Of a stretch of 64,000 bases of DNA, positions 59,537-64,000 are shown one piece after another. The DNA comes from GCA-2731375 sp964631725 (lineage in GTDB: Bacteria > Pseudomonadota > Alphaproteobacteria > GCA-2731375). The translations under genes were made by a program, and so were the position numbers. The notes below the pieces were generated by a model, which was not told the origin of the DNA, did no database searches, and worked only from the letters and a program-made list of their open reading frames with translations. Each line of letters opens with the position of its first letter. Position 1 is the first letter of the stretch. The DNA lies in NCBI GenBank assembly GCA_964631725.1, contig CAZVYX010000001.1:62001-126000 (forward strand), in the 5' to 3' direction.

Positions 59537-60210
59537 GGTTTGATACACAGGCCGCGCCACATGGCTTTCAAAATACGGCTATTTGCTCTCAACCCCTGGC
59601 CAAAGCGCGGGCGGTCTTCGCGCTCATGGACGGGGACGGGGACGACAGCTATGCGTGCGCCGCCCGCCAAGGCGGCCAATGCCAGTTCGGTGCCAATGGA
59701 GCCATAGCTGTCAAAATGGCCGCGGTGCTTGTAAAGGTCGATCCGATAACCCTTCAGGCCGCAAAGAATATCGCTGACGCCATAACGCAGCCGCGTATAC
59801 AGCCCAAATAATGCTTCGCCAATACGTGCGGTTCGCGGGCGGATACCGATCACGATGTCTGCCTGATCCCGCGCCAGCGGCTGGATAATTTCGTCCAGTA
59901 TCGCCGCATCATGCTGACCGTCGGCATCAAAGGTCACGACGATGTCCATGCCCAATTCTTCGGCCTTTTCAAATCCACTTTGTAGCGCGCCGTCATATCC
60001 CAGGTTGGCGGTATGGTTGACGACCACGGCTCCGGCGGCCTCGGCTATGGGCGCCGTTGCATCGCTGGAACAATCATTGACGACGATAACGGTGCGGCCC
60101 GGCATGACCGAGCGTACGACACGCTCGATAGTTGGCGCTTCGTTCCAGGCTGGGATCACGATGGCCACTTGCAAGACGGCTATCTCAGGTGACGTCCGAG
60201 GCTCGGACAC
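59533..60210 (-). CDS. GT2 family glycosyltransferase
   Basis: A 225-residue GT-A enzyme. VAIVIPAWNE (15-24), VVNDCSSDAT and FDADGQHDAAILDEII are the N-terminal nucleotide-binding and DxD motifs, and SIGTELALAALAGGA is the acceptor-side loop with a conserved Glu. No membrane helix is present. The size resembles polyprenyl-phosphate mannosyltransferases (DPM1-like), as for the GT2 at 3.4 kb. The start overlaps the end of neuB by 26 bases, and its stop overlaps the class III aminotransferase by ATGA. It would add a sugar to a lipid phosphate or a short acceptor. Confidence 0.75.
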   Translation of the reverse strand: MSEPRTSPEIAVLQVAIVIPAWNEAPTIERVVRSVMPGRTVIVVNDCSSDATAPIAEAAGAVVVNHTANLGYDGALQSGFEKAEELGMDIVVTFDADGQHDAAILDEIIQPLARDQADIVIGIRPRTARIGEALFGLYTRLRYGVSDILCGLKGYRIDLYKHRGHFDSYGSIGTELALAALAGGARIAVVPVPVHEREDRPRFGQGLRANSRILKAMWRGLCIKP

Positions 60211-61255
60211 AATCGCCGTCGCTGATGTCCCGGTTCAGAGTCTTGCCGATGATTTCAGCCGCCTGGTAGGGCGCCAGAGCGTCAGCCGGGCAGGGCCGCA
60301 GAAAGGTCAGATCGGCCACCGTGACGGCGTTTCCACGTTTGAGGGCTTTGTTCGATCGAATGGCGCGGCGCTGAATGACGACGGTATCCCGCTCATTTTC
60401 CATGACCGTTTTTTCCTCGGGCCCAAGGGCCAGTTCCAGTTCCCGGGTGCGGTCCACCATATCCTTCCAAGTGACGGGGTCCATGGAAAAGGCATGGTCG
60501 GGACCCTCGCCGTTGACGTCATCGGTAAAGTGTTTCTCGATCACCCGTGCTCCCAATGCCACGGCCCCCAAGACGGTGGCATGTCCCGGCGTATGATCGG
60601 ACAGACCCAAGATCATGCCGGGATATTCACGGGCGTATGCTTTCAAGACATTCAGGGCGATGTATTTGAAGTTCTCCAAAGATGCGGTGTAGTTGGTGTT
60701 GCATTGCATCAGAACGATTTCGTCGGTGTGCTTGCGCGCGGCCGCCACGGCCCGGCGAACCTCGTCCGCCGTGGCCGCGCCCGTAGCAATCAACAAGGGC
60801 TTGTTGTCGGCGGCCATGGCTTCGATGTTTTCATGCCACGTGATATCGCCCGAGCCCAGCTTCCAGGCGCAGACATGCTTTGAAAGTTCGGCAATCATGC
60901 CGAGGTCATAGGGCGCGGTGAAATAATCGATGCCCGCCTTGGCGCATTCCGCTTCCAATTCCTTGGTCCAGTCCACTGGGATGGACGCATCCTGGTAAAC
61001 TTCAAAAACCGACTTCGCCCATTTGGCCTGATGGGATTGTTGTCCCTGCATCGCCTTGAAGCCATAGTCGGAAACAATCGTCTTGGCGCTAAAGTTCTGG
61101 AATTTCGCCGCATTGGCACCCGCTTCGGCGCACTGATGGATCAGGTCCCTGGCCCGGCCCAGATCGCCATCGTGGTTGGCCGCAACGTCGGCGACAAAAT
61201 AGGTGGGATGATCAAGGCCAATTACATGGCGGCCAATGGCGATCTCTTTATTCAT
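60185..61255 (-). CDS. neuB: N-acetylneuraminate/nonulosonate synthase
   Basis: A 356-residue NeuB-family enzyme, which condenses PEP with an N-acyl hexosamine to form a nonulosonic acid. VADVAANHDGDLGRARDLI, AAKFQNF (with metal and PEP ligands), FTAPYDLGMI, KLGSGDITWHENIE, LSDHTPGHATVLGAVALGARVIEKHFT are barrel motifs; the C-terminal SAF antifreeze-like domain (RRAIRSNKALKRG, GKTLNRDISDGD) completes it. Its start overlaps the RmlD-like gene by ATGA. Substrate subtype (sialic, legionaminic or pseudaminic) cannot be fixed by eye. PseB three genes upstream in transcription favours pseudaminic acid or a relative. Confidence 0.88.
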   Translation of the reverse strand: MNKEIAIGRHVIGLDHPTYFVADVAANHDGDLGRARDLIHQCAEAGANAAKFQNFSAKTIVSDYGFKAMQGQQSHQAKWAKSVFEVYQDASIPVDWTKELEAECAKAGIDYFTAPYDLGMIAELSKHVCAWKLGSGDITWHENIEAMAADNKPLLIATGAATADEVRRAVAAARKHTDEIVLMQCNTNYTASLENFKYIALNVLKAYAREYPGMILGLSDHTPGHATVLGAVALGARVIEKHFTDDVNGEGPDHAFSMDPVTWKDMVDRTRELELALGPEEKTVMENERDTVVIQRRAIRSNKALKRGNAVTVADLTFLRPCPADALAPYQAAEIIGKTLNRDISDGDCVRASDVT

Positions 61256-62106
61256 AGTATTTCGATCTCTTGCTGCAGTGTCGGCATTTTTCGGGCCAGC
61301 GCCTGTTCCAGCCGGCCCGGATCCAGGCGCAGGTCTGCCGTGCGAATGGCGCGTCCGGATTGGGTTGTCGATCTTCCAATGGCGGCGGTGTCTGTTTGCA
61401 AATCAAAATGAGCCGCGACCTTCAGTCCGAAATCGGCTTTGCTGAAGCCGTCTCGCGATGCAACGTTATAAATTCCGGTCAGTCCGCGCCCGGCAATTTC
61501 AAAAACCAACGACGCCAGTGTTTTGGCGTGCAATGGTGCAAACAGAACATCGGAAAACAACGTGACGTGCTTTCGGGCTTTCAGGCTGTCGACCACAAAG
61601 TCACTGAGGCTTTTGCGGCCGGGCGTTCGGGAGGCGCCGAAAAAACTGGTGCGAAGCACGATCCCCCTGGGATGTCTTAATGTTGCCTGCTCCCCTGTCA
61701 GTTTGCTGCGCCCGTATGTATTGACCGGGGCTTCCGTCCCTTCCAGGTGCGGCCCGGATACATTCGGGTAGACCTGATCGGTGGAAATGTAGACCAGTTG
61801 ACGGTCCGCCGGCAGGGCCGATGCTAGATTTTCGCTTGTCAACCGGTTGCCACGGTCGGCGGCGTCGGGGTCCTTCTCGCAACTATCGACGTCCGTCATG
61901 GCGGCGCAGTGGATTACCGCATTGGGGCGGGCGGTTCTGATTAGGGCTGTGACGTCTGCAATATTTGCTAGGTCGCAAGGAAGTTGAGCGTCGTGCCGTG
62001 AGGTCAGGTCCACGCGCCCATGATCCTGTCCCGCCTCCACCAGAAATGGCGCCAGCAAACCGGCACCGCCTGTGACTAATATGCGATATTGCGGATGATC
62101 GTTCAT
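61252..62106 (-). CDS. RmlD-like SDR (NDP-sugar 4-keto reductase-like)
   Basis: A 284-residue extended SDR of the RmlD subgroup. ILVTGGAGLLAPFLVEAG is the NAD(P) loop, VIHCAAMTDVDSCE is the RmlD signature (AAyT-VD-aE), YISTDQVYPN holds the catalytic Ser/Thr, and YGRSKLTGEQ the YxxxK pair. RmlD reduces dTDP-4-keto-L-rhamnose; here there is no RmlC, so a different keto-sugar linked to the nonulosonic module is likely. Such SDRs sit beside NeuB and PtmE genes in flagellin-glycosylation loci of other bacteria. The gene starts 61 bases from the end of pseB. Confidence 0.78.
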   Translation of the reverse strand: MNDHPQYRILVTGGAGLLAPFLVEAGQDHGRVDLTSRHDAQLPCDLANIADVTALIRTARPNAVIHCAAMTDVDSCEKDPDAADRGNRLTSENLASALPADRQLVYISTDQVYPNVSGPHLEGTEAPVNTYGRSKLTGEQATLRHPRGIVLRTSFFGASRTPGRKSLSDFVVDSLKARKHVTLFSDVLFAPLHAKTLASLVFEIAGRGLTGIYNVASRDGFSKADFGLKVAAHFDLQTDTAAIGRSTTQSGRAIRTADLRLDPGRLEQALARKMPTLQQEIEIL

Positions 62107-62167
62107 TTAGATTTCGGACACGGTTTGACGGAAAGCCTCGTATGCCGCAACCAAGAAGAGGACCCTG

Positions 62168-63175
62168 CTAGTCGAGCATGGCGAGAAAGCTGTCTTTGTT
62201 CAGCCATTGGTCATTGTTGTCGGAGGCGTAGCGGAAGCCATCTTCAAGTCCTGTTTCCGAAGGGTCGTAGCCTTCGCACCACTCGGGAAAAAGTGTCGGT
62301 CGAATGATGTAGCGGTCTGGCAGTTTGATTGTGTTCCTTGCATCATCTTCGGTAATCATGACTTCGTGCAGTTTTTCTCCCGGCCGGATGCCGATGGTTT
62401 GATGCGGCAGTTCGGGGGCCATCGCAGTAGCGATATCGACGATCGACATGCTGGGAATCTGGGGCACAAATATCTCGCCGCGTTTCATCATGGCGATTGA
62501 TGACAGGACAAACTGTACGCCTTCATCAAGGGTGATCCAAAAACGGGTCATGCGAGGGTCAGTGATGGGCAGTGCGTCTGCGCCATCCGCGATCAGCTTG
62601 CGAAAAAAGGGCACGATGCTGCCTCTTGAACCGACGACATTACCGTATCGCGCAACCGCGAAATGCGTGCCTGTTTCTCCGGCGATACTGTTGGCGGCAA
62701 CGAAAATCTTGTCTGCGGCCAGCTTGCTTGCGCCGTACAAATTGACCGGATTTACCGCCTTGTCCGTGCTCAGTGCCAAGACCTTTTTGACATTTGTTCG
62801 AATGGCAGCCATGACAATATTTTCGGCGCCGTGAACATTCGTCTTAATACATTCCATCGGATTATATTCAGCCGCCGGGACGTGCTTGATCGCGGCGGCA
62901 TGGACGACATAGTCGACGTCACGCAAGGCCATTTCCAAACGGTCATAATCGCGGACATCGCCGAGGAAATACCGAAGCGTCTCTTCATGTGCCGCGAATT
63001 CCGGACTCATCTGCATGTCGAAATGTTTTTGTTCATCGCGTGAATAAACAATCACTTTCCGAAGCTTGTAGTCGGACAGAACTTTCAGAAGGAAAGCCTT
63101 GCCAAACGAGCCGGTGCCGCCTGTAACGAGAATGACCTTGCCGTCAAAATCAAGATTGTCTGCGTTGAATTCCAT
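62168..63175 (-). CDS. pseB: UDP-N-acetylglucosamine 4,6-dehydratase (inverting), PseB-like
   Basis: A 335-residue extended SDR. ILVTGGTGSFGKAFLLKVL is the NAD(P) loop, YSRDEQKHFDMQ is the PseB/CapD signature, AAAIKHVPAAEYNPMECIKTNV is the conserved catalytic-side motif, and LSTDKAVNPVNLYGASK includes the YxxxK (here with Met replacing Tyr in the usual family M-x3-K variants: YGASK). PseB makes UDP-2-acetamido-2,6-dideoxy-arabino-hexos-4-ulose from UDP-GlcNAc, the first step to pseudaminic acid. The length of 335 fits PseB better than the longer LegB. The next enzymes (PseC, PseH, PseG) are not in the window and may lie to the right. Confidence 0.85.
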   Translation of the reverse strand: MEFNADNLDFDGKVILVTGGTGSFGKAFLLKVLSDYKLRKVIVYSRDEQKHFDMQMSPEFAAHEETLRYFLGDVRDYDRLEMALRDVDYVVHAAAIKHVPAAEYNPMECIKTNVHGAENIVMAAIRTNVKKVLALSTDKAVNPVNLYGASKLAADKIFVAANSIAGETGTHFAVARYGNVVGSRGSIVPFFRKLIADGADALPITDPRMTRFWITLDEGVQFVLSSIAMMKRGEIFVPQIPSMSIVDIATAMAPELPHQTIGIRPGEKLHEVMITEDDARNTIKLPDRYIIRPTLFPEWCEGYDPSETGLEDGFRYASDNNDQWLNKDSFLAMLD

Positions 63176-63215
63176 GAGATGTCTTGTCCGGTATGTTTGC
63201 GGGACCCGTTATTGG

Positions 63216-64000
63216 TCAGCTTTTCTGCCACTGGGCCAATTCCGCTTCCGCTAGTTCAAGGTCGTTGGGGCGACCCAGATCAAGCCAGTATTCGTGGATG
63301 GGGAAAAGACCAATACGAAGATTTCGCTCGATCGAGGCGCGCAGCAAATTTGGCATATCGATCTTGGTATCCGCTTCAACGGATCTGTAGATAGTCGGCT
63401 GAATGATATAGATCCCAGCCGACACCACATACTCATACCGTGGCTTTTCTTGGATCTTAACAACATCGCCTTCGGCATCCACATCGAGAACGCCAAAGGG
63501 AACTTCCTGGTCGAACCGCGAGGCGCCGATTGTTGCGTCTCTATTCTTAATCTGGTGATAGGTCATCATCGCGGCATAGTTCACGCGCGTTACGATGTCG
63601 CCGTTCATGATCAAAAGGGGACCGTCGATCTCTGGTGGGATCATGCCTAGCGCACCAGCCGTACCAAGGGGGGTGCTCTCCGACAAAGTATCAATCTGGA
63701 GATTGAAATCGGATCCATCGATAAAGTCCGAAATCTGTTCGGCCAAATGATACGTCGAGATGAAAACACGTTTAATGCCGTGGGTCTGAAGATCTTTTAG
63801 AATGTGCCATAGAATAGGATGCCCACCGACTTCAACCAGCGGCTTAGGCTTGTGCCTTGTGTGTTCTCCGAGTCGTTTGCCCAACCCTCCGGCCATGACC
63901 AGCGCGGTTTCAAGGCCAGAAGTTCTACTCGACACACTAACCAGATGCGTTAGTCGCCTTTCGGAATTGATGACCGGAATACATGGATGCCGACCGTCCA
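63216..64000 (-). CDS. ptmE: PtmE-like nucleotidyltransferase with N-terminal CBS-type region (partial)
   Basis: A sugar-phosphate nucleotidyltransferase: LETALVMAGGLGKRLGEHT with KPKPLVEVGGHPIL is the NTP-binding loop, LIMNGDIVT holds the metal-binding Asp, and VPFGVLDVDAEG and EYWLDLGRPNDLELA are later signatures. The frame stays open past the first GTG to the window edge, and the extra residues (CIPVINSERRLTHLV) match the end of the CBS-domain pair that precedes this domain in PtmE. So the true start lies beyond base 64000, and only 261 residues are seen. PtmE makes a GDP-glucosamine precursor in the Campylobacter legionaminic-acid route. Confidence 0.78.
   Translation of the reverse strand, partial: DGRHPCIPVINSERRLTHLVSVSSRTSGLETALVMAGGLGKRLGEHTRHKPKPLVEVGGHPILWHILKDLQTHGIKRVFISTYHLAEQISDFIDGSDFNLQIDTLSESTPLGTAGALGMIPPEIDGPLLIMNGDIVTRVNYAAMMTYHQIKNRDATIGASRFDQEVPFGVLDVDAEGDVVKIQEKPRYEYVVSAGIYIIQPTIYRSVEADTKIDMPNLLRASIERNLRIGLFPIHEYWLDLGRPNDLELAEAELAQWQKS

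Noticed and set aside
58790..60883. Long plus-strand ORFs (58790-59707 and 59942-60883)
   Set aside because: Antisense to the class III aminotransferase, GT2 and neuB genes, which are well supported.

Overview
The window is almost wholly a surface-polysaccharide / glycoconjugate biosynthesis locus from a Gram-negative bacterium. The mix of gene families, the moderate-to-high G+C and the dense ATGA/TAATG-type gene overlaps look alphaproteobacterial (Rhodospirillales-like); this is inference, because no rRNA or taxonomic marker is present. No tRNA, rRNA, CRISPR array or insertion sequence was recognised. Apart from three genes at the left edge and one lone methyltransferase near 24.3 kb, every gene lies on the minus strand, so transcription runs right to left.

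Layout, left to right. 0-2.7 kb (+): the end of a Wzz/KpsE-type chain-length protein and two polytopic membrane proteins (a Wzy-like candidate and a GT-C glycosyltransferase). 3.1-11.4 kb (-): GT2 plus DUF2304, a B12-type radical SAM enzyme, a possible carbamoyltransferase relic, another GT-C enzyme, a dTDP-hexose ketoisomerase, a GtrA flippase, a FemAB-like acyltransferase, a GtrB-like GT2 and a TylF-like methyltransferase. 11.5-22.2 kb: a beta-propeller protein, a PglD/NeuD acyltransferase, methyltransferases, a DegT aminotransferase, RmlA, RmlB, two GT4 enzymes and an AsnB; with the ketoisomerase this is a dTDP-3-amino-3,6-dideoxyhexose route. 22.4-30.4 kb: a second radical SAM enzyme, the divergent methyltransferase, GT4 enzymes and WbpE/WbpD/WbpB for UDP-GlcNAc3NAcA. 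30.5-34.8 kb: acyl cassette A (LpxD-like acyltransferase, ACP, FkbH-type HAD protein, MaoC-SDR fusion). 34.9-44.7 kb: two polysaccharide deacetylases, a second AsnB, and a sulfation operon (APS kinase, sulfotransferase-like protein, small ORF, divergent pyruvate kinase, ATP sulfurylase, sulfatase-fold protein). 44.8-49.9 kb: ABC exporter, SpsF-type cytidylyltransferase, aldo/keto reductase and an unassigned transferase-like protein. 50.0-53.9 kb: acyl cassette B (ACP, FkbH-type protein, MaoC-SDR fusion, GNAT). 53.9-58.1 kb: VTC-domain polyphosphate polymerase, CotH-kinase/beta-helix protein and DUF4956 membrane protein. 58.2-64 kb: a nonulosonic-acid-like module (class III aminotransferase, GT2, NeuB, RmlD-like SDR, PseB, and a PtmE-type nucleotidyltransferase cut by the window edge).

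How they may work together: the cluster encodes several unusual activated sugars (a dTDP-aminodeoxyhexose, UDP-GlcNAc3NAcA, a nonulosonic acid), enzymes that decorate them (amidation by AsnB, sulfation through PAPS, methylation, N-/O-acylation), glycosyltransferases and an exporter. The most unusual part is a pair of paralogous cassettes that appear to build short hydroxyacyl groups on dedicated acyl carrier proteins, one beside an LpxD-like acyltransferase and the other beside a GNAT. Next to the second sits a VTC/CotH/DUF4956 trio of unknown joint function.
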